Shown: positions 1-5,845 of the stretch, one piece after another
Layout of the letters: each line of letters starts with the position of its first letter
Position numbering within the stretch: position 1 is the first letter of the stretch
Origin: Chloroflexi bacterium RBG_16_72_14
GTDB lineage: Bacteria > Chloroflexota > Limnocylindria > Limnocylindrales > CSP1-4
DNA length: 8,609 nt
Reading direction: 5' to 3'
NCBI GenBank assembly: GCA_001797035.1
Contig: MGOE01000147.1
Location: forward strand, 16,384 to 24,992
Notes under the pieces: model-generated
The model's input: the letters and a program-made list of their open reading frames with translations, nothing else
What the model was told of the DNA's origin: nothing
The model's database searches: none
Translations under genes and position numbers: made by a program

Positions 1-126
1 CGCGTCGTTACCCTCCGCGTCGTCGTCCGCCCCGGGCTCCCTTGGTCCACGCCGCGGCGTCCGGCCCTCGGCCGCGGCGCGGCGACGCTCCAGCTCCCGC
101 ATGAAGTCGTCGAACAAGTCACTCAT
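1..126 (-). CDS. 5' end of an unidentified protein, cut by the window edge
   Basis: An open frame of 42 codons starts with ATG at 126 and runs off the left edge. It begins MSDLFDDFMRELERRRAAAE and continues with a basic then acidic, proline- and glycine-rich stretch, as in a disordered cytoplasmic tail ahead of a domain that is not visible. GGAGGG at 143-148 (minus strand) lies 16 nt from the ATG, or 13 nt from the adjacent GTG at 129, so the binding site is loosely spaced. The gene sits 72 nt after the stop of the preceding minus-strand gene and probably belongs to the same transcription unit. A charged leader like this could precede a large membrane protein such as one of the UPF0182 family, but that is only a guess from general resemblance. 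Confidence 0.55.
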   Translation of the reverse strand, partial: MSDLFDDFMRELERRRAAAEGRTPRRGPREPGADDDAEGNDA

Positions 127-198
127 CACGAGCGAGTCTAGGCCCTCCGCGTCCCGGTCGCGCCGGCCACGTCCCGGCGGCGCCTCGGGTGCCAGGGC

Positions 199-657
199 TC
201 AGGGCCGGTGGAGCGACTCCACGGAGCGACGGAACCCGGCCAGCACCTGCTCCGCCAGCTGGTTCGGGCGTAGCGTGGCGGCGCGCGCGGGCTCCCAGCG
301 GAACGCCGCGCGGATCGCCAGCGGGCAACGCCAGGGACGGGCCTGGTCGTCGGGCGGCACGAGCGGGGTGAGCTTGATCGCCAGGCGCCCGTTCTCCTCG
401 CGGATCAGGCCGGACAGGCTGCCCGCGAACGACGGCCCCAGGCGCAGCAGCGGCGGCTCGGGTGGCGGCCCGGCGGCCGGTCCCACCTCGCGGAAGCTCA
501 CCACGCCCTCGTCGTCGGCGACCCACAGCACCACCAGCCACCAGTCGTCGGGGCCGTCCACGGGCCTGGCCATGCCGGCGTGCATGACGCGGTCGCCCAC
601 GCGCAGCTCCTGCTCGCGGAGGAACGAGGGACCGGGATGCGGGAGGCGCTCGGGCAC
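199..657 (-). CDS. conserved hypothetical protein, 152 aa
   Basis: I do not recognise a family. The frame stays open upstream to 843, but the upstream part is Pro/Arg/Ala-rich and overlaps the zinc-ribbon gene, so I place the start at the GTG at 657; an ATG at residue 28 is an alternative. No clear Shine-Dalgarno site is visible. The protein is soluble, without a signal peptide or membrane helix. A central part with alternating hydrophobic residues (DDWWLVVLWVADDEGVVSF, about residues 35-53) looks like beta strands. A conserved-looking C-terminal part contains LAIRAAFRWEP and ends in a helix ending VESLHRP. It lies 79 nt downstream of the zinc-ribbon gene on the same strand and is probably co-transcribed with guaA. 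Function unknown. Confidence 0.6.
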   Translation of the reverse strand: MPERLPHPGPSFLREQELRVGDRVMHAGMARPVDGPDDWWLVVLWVADDEGVVSFREVGPAAGPPPEPPLLRLGPSFAGSLSGLIREENGRLAIKLTPLVPPDDQARPWRCPLAIRAAFRWEPARAATLRPNQLAEQVLAGFRRSVESLHRP

Positions 658-695
658 GGGCCCGAGGATACCGGCGTTCCGGCCTCGGGCGGCGG

Positions 696-758
696 GCGCC
701 GGCGGTGGGCTCCCGGTGCGGTGGGCTCCCGGTGCGTCAGGCGCCGGCGGTGGGCTCC
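696..758. repeat. tandem and spaced direct repeats at the 3' end of the zinc-ribbon gene
   Basis: GTGGGCTCCCGGTGCG occurs twice in perfect tandem at 705-720 and 721-736. The 18-bp sequence GCGCCGGCGGTGGGCTCC occurs at 696-713 and again at 741-758. The second 18-bp copy encodes the last residues of the zinc-ribbon protein (EPTAGA). The first copy lies beyond its stop codon, so the gene end appears to have been duplicated into the gap before the next gene. It looks like slippage or a local duplication and has no obvious regulatory role. Confidence 0.8.
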
Positions 759-1207
759 TCGTCGCCGGGCGCGGGCGCATCGCCGCTGCCGGCGTCCTCG
801 TCCGCCAGGTCCGCCAGGTTGATCCCCTGCTCGGCGATGACATCGGACTTGAGCGCGATCGTCTCGGCCTCGAGATCCGCCCGCTCCGCCTCCAGCTGGA
901 GGCGGAGCATCTCGCGGCGCACCTCGTCCGACGGTGGCGCGAACGACGCGGCGTCCTCCTCGTCCACCTCGACCGGCGTCTCGCCGGTGATGAACGAGAG
1001 GATCCGACTCCGAGGCCGCGAGACCTCGGAGCGGGCCCGAAGAATGGCCTCCGGGTCGAGCGTCGTCACCCCCCGGATGTCGGGCTCGGCCCCCGTCGCG
1101 GTGGTGAGCGCCGCGCCGCAGGACGGGCAGTGCTCGACGTCAGGGACAGGGAGCTCGGCCGAGCACCACGGGCAACGGGTGTTCGAACCGCTCATCGCAT
1201 CGGCCAT
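737..1207 (-). CDS. small zinc-ribbon protein with acidic coiled-coil tail, 156 aa
   Basis: The N-terminus holds two CxxC knuckles, CPWC and CPSC, about 16 residues apart, the pattern of a rubredoxin-like zinc ribbon that binds one Zn. A middle segment (DPEAILRARSEVSRPRSRIL) is followed by a charged helix of about 35 residues (from DEVRREMLRLQLEAERADLE) that should form a coiled coil, and then an acidic, Ala/Gly-rich tail. No signal peptide or membrane segment is present. I chose ATG 1207 (MADAMSG) because a weak purine-rich site (AGGTAGAG) lies upstream; the internal ATG at 1195 is the alternative. The gene begins 55 nt after the guaA stop on the same strand, so it is probably co-transcribed. 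The layout suggests a protein- or nucleic-acid-binding adaptor, but function cannot be assigned. Confidence 0.8.
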   Translation of the reverse strand: MADAMSGSNTRCPWCSAELPVPDVEHCPSCGAALTTATGAEPDIRGVTTLDPEAILRARSEVSRPRSRILSFITGETPVEVDEEDAASFAPPSDEVRREMLRLQLEAERADLEAETIALKSDVIAEQGINLADLADEDAGSGDAPAPGDEEPTAGA

Positions 1208-1262
1208 GCGCGGAACTCTACCTGCCCGGGGGCCATCCGACATCCCCCGATCTGGCTATTCC

Positions 1263-3056
1263 CTATTCCCATTCGATCGTGGCCGGCGGCTTGCTGCTGA
1301 TGTCGTACACGACACGGTTGACGCCCGGCACCTCGTTCACGATCCGGCTGCTGATCTTGCCCAGCACGTCGTAGGGGAGCTTGGCCCAGTCCGCGGTCAT
1401 CCCGTCCTCGGAGGTCACGACGCGGATCGCGACCACGTTCGCGTAGGTGCGCCCGTCGCCCATCACCCCCACGCTGCGCACGGGCGTGAGGATCGCGAAC
1501 GACTGCCACACGCTCCGATAGAGCCCCGCCGCCTTGATCTCGTCGATCACGATCCAGTCCGCGTCCCGCAGCGTGTCCAATCGCTCGGCGGTGACCTCGC
1601 CGATGATCCGGATCGCGAGGCCCGGGCCCGGGAACGGCTGGCGATGGACCATGGCGTCGGGCAGCCCCAGCTCCAGGCCCACCAACCGCACCTCGTCCTT
1701 GAACAAGTAGCGCAGCGGCTCGATCAGCTGGAACCGGAGGTCCGCCGGCAGCCCGCCGACGTTGTGATGGGTCTTGATCTTCTGGGCGGCCTTGGTCTCG
1801 GGCGCCGTGGACTCGATGACGTCGGGGTACAGCGTCCCCTGGGTCAGGAAGTCGATCCGGCCCAGCCTGGTCGCCTCCTCCTCGAACACCCGGATGAACT
1901 CGTCGCCGATGATCCGCCGCTTCTGCTCCGGGTCCGCCACGCCGGCCAGGCGGGCGATGAACCGCTCCCGGGCATCCACCATCACCAGGCGCATGCCGAG
2001 GTTCGCCTCGAAGGTCGCCCGGAGGAGCTCCGACTCCTTCTTGCGCATCAGCCCGTGGTCCACGTAGATGCAGGTCAGGCGGTCCCCCACCGCCCGATGC
2101 ACGAGGGCCGCGGCGACCGCGGAGTCCACGCCCCCGGACAGCGCGCAGATCACCTTGCCGTCGGAGCCCGTCGCGGCCGCGTGGCGGTCGACCCGGTCGC
2201 GGATCTCGGCCACCGTGGATTCGACGAAGTTGGCCGGGGTCCAGCTGGGCGCGACGCCGGCGATCCCGGTCACGAAGTTGCGCAGCACGTCCCGGCCGCG
2301 GGGCGTGTGGACGACCTCGGGGTGGAACTGGATGCCGTACAGGTGCCGGTCCGGGGCGGCGAGGCCGGCGAACGGCGTGGAGTCCGTCTGCGCGGTCGCG
2401 TGGAACCCCTCCGGGAGGCGCGTGATCGAGTCCCCGTGGCTCATCCACACCGGCTGCTCCCGCTCGATGCCGGTGAACAGGCCGTCGTCGCGGGTCAGCT
2501 GGACGGTGGCCGGCCCGTACTCCCGCTTGGACGCGGGGAGGACGTCGCCGCCCAGCTCGAGGGCCATCAGCTGCGCGCCGTAGCAGATCCCGAGCACCGG
2601 CAGGCGGCCGCTCCAGATCGAGGCATCGGCCCTGGGGGCGGCCTCGTCGTACACCGAGTTCGGGCCGCCGGACAGGATCACGGCCTTCACTCCCCGGCGC
2701 TCCAGCTCCGCCAGCGGCGTGTCGTGGGGCAGCAGCTCCGAGTAGACGTTGAGCTCCCGGACACGGCGGGCGATCAGCTGCGCGAACTGGGAGCCGAAGT
2801 CGAGGACGGCGACCGTGCCCGGCTCGGGGGTGGCCGCGGCCACCGGCGGGCGGTCGGTGGGCGTGCGCTCCGGGGCGGGGGCGTCCAGCGCGACCTCGAG
2901 ATACGCCTCGACCTCCGCGTCGTCCGGGGCGAGGACCCGGTGGCCGGCATTGGCGGCCTCACCGTGGACGGTCTTGCCGCGCTGCAGGGCCGCGCCCGGC
3001 GTGGCGGCCCCGGCCGCCTCCGACGCGGGGTGCTGTGACTCCTCAGGCTCGGCCAA
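1263..3056 (-). CDS. guaA: GMP synthase (glutamine-hydrolysing)
   Basis: GuaA makes GMP from XMP, ATP and glutamine, the last step of guanine nucleotide synthesis, in the cytoplasm. All domains are present (numbering for the 597-aa form). The class I glutamine amidotransferase has nucleophile Cys158 in GICYGAQ and His245/Glu247 in QFHPEV. The ATP pyrophosphatase P-loop SGGVDS is at about 307-312. The C-terminal dimerisation domain ends PPATIEWE, as in the family. The usual length is about 510-525 aa. Here the frame opens about 80 residues earlier. The TTG at 3056 has a strong Shine-Dalgarno site (GGGAGGGG, 3060-3067; GGAGG 5 nt from TTG), whereas the family-like start, GTG 2843, has none. The extra N-terminus is Ala/Pro/Glu-rich and matches no domain I know. 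The gene heads the minus-strand cluster. Identity is very secure; the start is about 60% sure. Confidence 0.97.
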   Translation of the reverse strand: MAEPEESQHPASEAAGAATPGAALQRGKTVHGEAANAGHRVLAPDDAEVEAYLEVALDAPAPERTPTDRPPVAAATPEPGTVAVLDFGSQFAQLIARRVRELNVYSELLPHDTPLAELERRGVKAVILSGGPNSVYDEAAPRADASIWSGRLPVLGICYGAQLMALELGGDVLPASKREYGPATVQLTRDDGLFTGIEREQPVWMSHGDSITRLPEGFHATAQTDSTPFAGLAAPDRHLYGIQFHPEVVHTPRGRDVLRNFVTGIAGVAPSWTPANFVESTVAEIRDRVDRHAAATGSDGKVICALSGGVDSAVAAALVHRAVGDRLTCIYVDHGLMRKKESELLRATFEANLGMRLVMVDARERFIARLAGVADPEQKRRIIGDEFIRVFEEEATRLGRIDFLTQGTLYPDVIESTAPETKAAQKIKTHHNVGGLPADLRFQLIEPLRYLFKDEVRLVGLELGLPDAMVHRQPFPGPGLAIRIIGEVTAERLDTLRDADWIVIDEIKAAGLYRSVWQSFAILTPVRSVGVMGDGRTYANVVAIRVVTSEDGMTADWAKLPYDVLGKISSRIVNEVPGVNRVVYDISSKPPATIEWE

Positions 3057-3059
3057 TGA

Positions 3060-3067
3060 CCCCTCCC
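3060..3067 (-). promoter_or_regulatory. strong ribosome binding site that favours the TTG start of guaA
   Basis: On the minus strand GGGAGGGG lies directly before TCA-TTG, which gives 5 nt between GGAGG and the TTG at 3056. It is the best Shine-Dalgarno match upstream of guaA and the main reason for choosing the long N-terminus. Confidence 0.6.
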
Positions 3068-3092
3068 GTGGTGCTCGACGGCTGTTGCGCAA

Positions 3093-3098
3093 AGTCTA
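3093..3098 (-). promoter_or_regulatory. possible -10 element for guaA
   Basis: TAGACT (minus strand) fits TAnnnT and would start transcription about 30 nt before the TTG at 3056, leaving room for the ribosome binding site. No convincing -35 element is seen. Confidence 0.35.
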
Positions 3099-3159
3099 GC
3101 GGGCGGGGCCGGCACCGGGCGCCATGGGCGCACGAATCGAACGGCCGCCCGGAGGCTTG

Positions 3160-3190
3160 TTGGCGGGACAGATGACGTAGCCGATACGCT
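3160..3190 (+). promoter_or_regulatory. possible promoter giving a nearly leaderless transcript of the 136-aa gene
   Basis: TTGGCG (3160-3165) resembles a -35 box. Two overlapping -10 candidates follow: GATACG (3183-3188, 17-bp spacer) and TACGCT (3185-3190, TAnnnT type). The ATG lies only 9 nt after TACGCT and no Shine-Dalgarno site precedes it, which fits leaderless or near-leaderless translation. Confidence 0.35.
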
Positions 3191-3199
3191 GGCGACGTC

Positions 3200-3610
3200 A
3201 TGCCCGCCCGCCGCTACCCGATCCGCATCGGCCGCCGATCCGCGCTGTTGCTGCGCATCCTGTTCGGAGTGACCCCGGAGCGGGCCTGGGCGGCGATCGA
3301 GGACGGGACGGTCAGCGCCCGGTTCGGGCGGTTCGAGGTCCGGGTGCCGGTCTCGAACGTCACGCGCTGGAGGATCGAGGGCCCGTGGCGCTGGATCACG
3401 GCGATCGGGGTCCGGCGCAGCGTGCGGCACGGGGACGTGTCGTTCGCCGGCAGCCCGCGCGGCGGTGTCCGGCTGGACTGCGGGACGCCGGTGCACTGGA
3501 CGATCTTCGACGTGCCCGCGTTCTACGTCGGCGTGGAGGAGCTGGAGGCGTTCGCCGCCGCGCTGGCGGCGCTCGGGATCCCGGGCGAGGACGCGCGCAC
3601 CACGCACTGA
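3200..3610 (+). CDS. conserved hypothetical protein, 136 aa
   Basis: The protein is soluble, with no signal peptide or obvious membrane span. The sequence runs from an Arg-rich N-terminus (MPARRYPIRIGRRS) through a beta-rich middle (RFEVRVPVSNVTRWRIEGPW) with a Trp-rich patch (GPWRWITAIGVRRS). A second strand region (VHWTIFDVPAFYVGVEE) leads into a C-terminal helix (ELEAFAAALAAL). It resembles a small conserved protein of unknown function that I recall from actinobacterial genomes, but I cannot name a domain. ATG 3200 is the only good start. The gene diverges from guaA across a gap of about 143 bp and converges on the DinB-like gene, with the palindromic repeats in between. The context gives no functional hint. 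Confidence 0.75.
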   Translation: MPARRYPIRIGRRSALLLRILFGVTPERAWAAIEDGTVSARFGRFEVRVPVSNVTRWRIEGPWRWITAIGVRRSVRHGDVSFAGSPRGGVRLDCGTPVHWTIFDVPAFYVGVEELEAFAAALAALGIPGEDARTTH

Positions 3611-3632
3611 GGCGGGAGGCGCCGTGTCGTCC

Positions 3633-3783
3633 AACCGCCCGGCGGTTGAACCAGCCCACGACGGCACGAATCAACCGCTGAGCGGCTGGAACCGACACTG
3701 ACGAGCCCCGTCATGCGCCGGACGCGCCGCCCAGCGGCCGAAACCGATCACGATGCGCTCGTAGCGCCGCTGGGCGGCTGAAC
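3633..3783. repeat. array of four short extragenic palindromes (REP-like)
   Basis: Four related units sit in the gap between converging genes: AACCGCCCGGCGGTT (3633-3647, perfect 7-bp arms), CCGCTGAGCGG (3675-3685), CCGCCCAGCGG (3727-3737) and CCGCTGGGCGG (3767-3777). Each is followed by a related tail: TTGAACC, CTGGAACC, CCGAAACC and CTGAACG. The centres are 3640, 3680, 3732 and 3772, so spacings are 40, 52 and 40 bp. Another hairpin, TGACG-AGCCC-CGTCA, lies at 3699-3713 between units 2 and 3. The third base pair of each arm and the loop vary while the CCGC/GCGG core is kept. The first palindrome is 23 nt past the stop of the 136-aa gene and could help to end transcription of both converging genes. 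Confidence 0.7.
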
Positions 3784-3801
3784 GCTCGACCCGGCCAGGG
3801 C

Positions 3802-4482
3802 CTACGGCGCGGATGGCGATCCGAGGTCGCGGTCCTCCAGCTCCCACGCATGATCCATGACGTGGTGGGCGGTCCGGCGCACGAGGAACTGGATCGGCCA
3901 TGTCCGCGCGAGCTTGCCTTCGGCGTTGTAGGCGCGGATGGCATCGAGGAAGCCCTGGCGATGCATCGCGAGGCCGTCCGGGGTGAGGACGACATCGCGC
4001 TCGGTCCGGACGCCGACCTTGCGGGACCATTGGTCCGGCTCGTTGACGTACACGTGACGGATGACCTGGTCGCGACTCCGACCACCGCCCCGGGCGCCGG
4101 GTCGGAGCTCGGGCGAGACGCGGGCCGCGATGTCATCGAACCAGGCCCAGCACGCGCGCAGGAGGTCGAGCCGCCGTTCGAGGTCGGCTGCTGACAGCGC
4201 GTCATGCTCGATCTGCGACGGCACGTGGGCGATGCCCCAGAAGTCGGTCGAGCTCGATCCCGGCACGCGTTCGACCACCTCCACCTCGCGTGCACGCGCG
4301 AACGCGCTCCCCAGGCTGGCCCGTTCGGCCACACCGGCATACCGCGGCAGGTACGACGACAGCCTGGCGATCGCATCCGCTTCCGAGGTCCCCCATCGAT
4401 CGAGACCGGGCCAGTCCATCGCACCCGCCACGACCCTGCGCTTCCTGCCCAGCTCGAGGATCACCCGCAGCCTGTCGCTCAC
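3802..4482 (-). CDS. DinB-like protein, 226 aa
   Basis: The frame is open much further upstream, but family-like sequence begins at the GTG at 4482 (MSDRLRVILELG). A conserved motif MDWPGLDRW is at about residues 22-30 and GSSSTDFWGI at 75-84. A helical C-terminal half contains His143 (VIRHVYVNE), His174, and RTAHHVMDHAWELED (203-217) with His207-x3-His211. This late HxxxH plus an earlier His resembles the metal triad of the DinB/YfiT-like four-helix fold (thiol- or metal-dependent enzymes, many uncharacterised). The assignment is by pattern, not full alignment, and the substrate is unknown. There is no signal peptide. The start lacks a good Shine-Dalgarno site, but TAGGCT ends 7 nt before it, so the mRNA may be leaderless. 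The gene is divergent from the effector gene. Confidence 0.75.
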   Translation of the reverse strand: MSDRLRVILELGRKRRVVAGAMDWPGLDRWGTSEADAIARLSSYLPRYAGVAERASLGSAFARAREVEVVERVPGSSSTDFWGIAHVPSQIEHDALSAADLERRLDLLRACWAWFDDIAARVSPELRPGARGGGRSRDQVIRHVYVNEPDQWSRKVGVRTERDVVLTPDGLAMHRQGFLDAIRAYNAEGKLARTWPIQFLVRRTAHHVMDHAWELEDRDLGSPSAP

Positions 4483-4489
4483 GCCGGAC

Positions 4490-4495
4490 AGCCTA
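4490..4495 (-). promoter_or_regulatory. -10-like element TAGGCT, leaderless promoter of the DinB-like gene
   Basis: On the minus strand TAGGCT is followed by 7 nt and then the GTG start at 4482. This is the spacing expected when transcription begins at the start codon itself. No -35 match is clear. Confidence 0.4.
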
Positions 4496-4547
4496 CCTGC
4501 CCGCGCTGCGTCGGTCGCGCCCCGATGCGCGGGGGCGGGCGGGCGCC

Positions 4548-4553
4548 TACACT
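4548..4553 (+). promoter_or_regulatory. -10-like element TACACT upstream of the effector operon
   Basis: TACACT fits TAnnnT and would start transcription near 4560, a few bases before the ATG at 4563. It lies only 52 bp from the opposing -10 of the DinB-like gene, which makes 4483-4562 a compact divergent promoter region. A -35 is not evident. Confidence 0.35.
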
Positions 4554-4562
4554 CGTCACCTG

Positions 4563-4595
4563 ATGGCCCATCCGCTGTCCAACGATCGCCAGTGA
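4563..4595 (+). CDS. possible 10-aa leader peptide (MAHPLSNDRQ) overlapping the effector start
   Basis: ATG 4563 opens a 10-codon frame whose TGA stop (4593-4595) overlaps the GTG start of the effector gene as GTGA. It starts 9 nt after TACACT, so a leaderless transcript would begin almost at this ATG. The effector GTG has no Shine-Dalgarno site, so termination-reinitiation from this small frame is an attractive way to translate it. The same GTGA junction links the effector to the next gene. A chance frame this short is common, so confidence is low. Confidence 0.25.
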   Translation: MAHPLSNDRQ

Positions 4596-5845
4596 GCAAG
4601 GACGCTGCGGGACGGCTCCCCGCCGAGCGACGCAACGAGCTGGCGCCCCCGAAGCCCGCCACCGAGGGGCCGGCCGACGACGCGCTCGAGGCGCTCGAGG
4701 CGCCCGATCGGCGCCTCGTGGCCGGCGACGCGCGAGATCCTCGACCCGGCGACCCGGGTCCCCCGCTCCGGTCGCGGCAGCTCCTCGCCCTCCAGCGCTC
4801 GATCGGCAATCGCGCCGTCCGCGATCTCCTGGCCAACCGACGATCCTCCCGGAGGGCAGCGAGCCAACGTTTCAGGCACGCGGACGCCAACCCGGCCCCG
4901 CAGCTCGCGGTCCAGCGCCACGCCGGACCCACGATGCCGGAGGAGATCGAGCCCGGCACGGGCACCGGTACCGGCGGCGGCGGGCTGAACTACGTGGCCA
5001 TCGCCACCCGGATCCGGGACGCCATCGAAGGCCTCGGCACCGACGAGGAGGCGATCTACGCCGCCCTCGGCGAGCTCGGGCAGGACGCAACCCGGATCAG
5101 GGCGCTGACGACCGCCTACGGGACGTTGACCGGGCGGACGCTCGACGCGGACCTCGCCGACGACCTCAGCGGGGACGAGCTCGAGCGAGCCCAGCGGCTC
5201 CTGCGCCCGCCCGACCGGCGGCAGCAGATCGAGACCTTGCTGGGCACCACGGACACGGGCCGCTGGGTCCTGCGGATCATCAGGCGCTGGTCGATCCCGG
5301 TCGACTACGAGTACAGCGGCACGGGCTCGTTCCATCGGGCGGGCTCGATCTACATCAACCGAACCCTGTCCGTCGACGCCGCCGCCCTCGTGATGATGCA
5401 CGAGGCGCAGCACGCGAACACCTTCAAGTCCGGCCTGGCGGCGGACGTGAACGCCCTGAGCCGCGAGGAGTACATCAGGCGCAAGATCGCGGATGAGGCG
5501 GAGGCCGTCGTGCGCCAGATCGAGGGCTCGGTGCCGATGCAGGCCGCCGGTCACAGCCTCGCGGGATCCGGCGTCAACCAGGGGCTGATCGACCGCTACC
5601 GGACCGCGTTCTACGCCTACCGGGACGCGCTCGAGGCCGCCAATCCGACGATGACCCGGGCCGAGATCAACGACCGCTGCCGCACTCGCACGCGGGACAC
5701 CGAGGTGACCAGCTGGTTCCACGACGGGACGTTCGTGACCTCGACGGGCAACATCACGTATTCCGAGCACTACGGCAACGCCTGGGACGAGGCCCACAAC
5801 CCGCCGAGCCCCGCCCCGACAGTGACCGGGGAGGAGACCGAGTGA
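4592..5845 (+). CDS. eCIS-type effector: LQRxxGNRAV motif, annexin-like repeat, HExxH metallopeptidase
   Basis: The 417-aa protein has three parts. Residues 1-120 are disordered and charged and hold LLALQRSIGNRAVRDLL (64-80), the motif seen near the N-terminus of many proteins linked to extracellular contractile injection systems, often with the DUF4157 core domain. After a Gly/Thr linker (121-131), residues 134-204 match one annexin repeat: AIEGLGTDEEAIYAAL, then ALTTAYGTLTGRTLDADLAD and LSGDELERAQRLL. The GLGT loop plus acidic residues about 40 positions later could bind calcium. Residues 210-417 look like a zinc peptidase: VMMHEAQHANTF places the HExxH ligands at His270 and His274 with catalytic Glu271; Glu302 or Glu304 in DEAEAVV may be the third ligand. 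There is no signal peptide. GTG 4592 is the only reasonable start. The inferred role is a toxin or processing enzyme loaded into a contractile particle; the target is unknown. Confidence 0.8.
   Translation: MSKDAAGRLPAERRNELAPPKPATEGPADDALEALEAPDRRLVAGDARDPRPGDPGPPLRSRQLLALQRSIGNRAVRDLLANRRSSRRAASQRFRHADANPAPQLAVQRHAGPTMPEEIEPGTGTGTGGGGLNYVAIATRIRDAIEGLGTDEEAIYAALGELGQDATRIRALTTAYGTLTGRTLDADLADDLSGDELERAQRLLRPPDRRQQIETLLGTTDTGRWVLRIIRRWSIPVDYEYSGTGSFHRAGSIYINRTLSVDAAALVMMHEAQHANTFKSGLAADVNALSREEYIRRKIADEAEAVVRQIEGSVPMQAAGHSLAGSGVNQGLIDRYRTAFYAYRDALEAANPTMTRAEINDRCRTRTRDTEVTSWFHDGTFVTSTGNITYSEHYGNAWDEAHNPPSPAPTVTGEETE

Noticed and set aside
705..3038. Very long plus-strand open frame (777 codons)
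   Set aside because: It is antisense to guaA and the zinc-ribbon gene; its His/Arg/Asp-rich sequence is typical of a high-GC shadow frame, and guaA is unmistakable on the other strand.
3633..3783. CRISPR array
   Set aside because: The units are only about 18-20 bp, degenerate and palindromic, the spacings are unequal (40, 52, 40), and no cas gene is near.
4061..4591. Upstream extension of the effector frame as part of the protein
   Set aside because: This part overlaps the DinB-like gene on the other strand and is low-complexity Ser/Arg/Pro sequence; the family-like N-terminus begins at the GTG at 4592.
4483..4965. Upstream extension of the DinB-like frame
   Set aside because: It is antisense to the effector gene and rich in Arg/Ser/Ala; the conserved protein starts at 4482, next to a -10-like motif.
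4556..5797. Minus-strand open frame of 413 codons opposite the effector
   Set aside because: The plus strand carries clear domain motifs (annexin, HExxH); the minus product is Arg/Gly/Val-rich with no recognisable domain.
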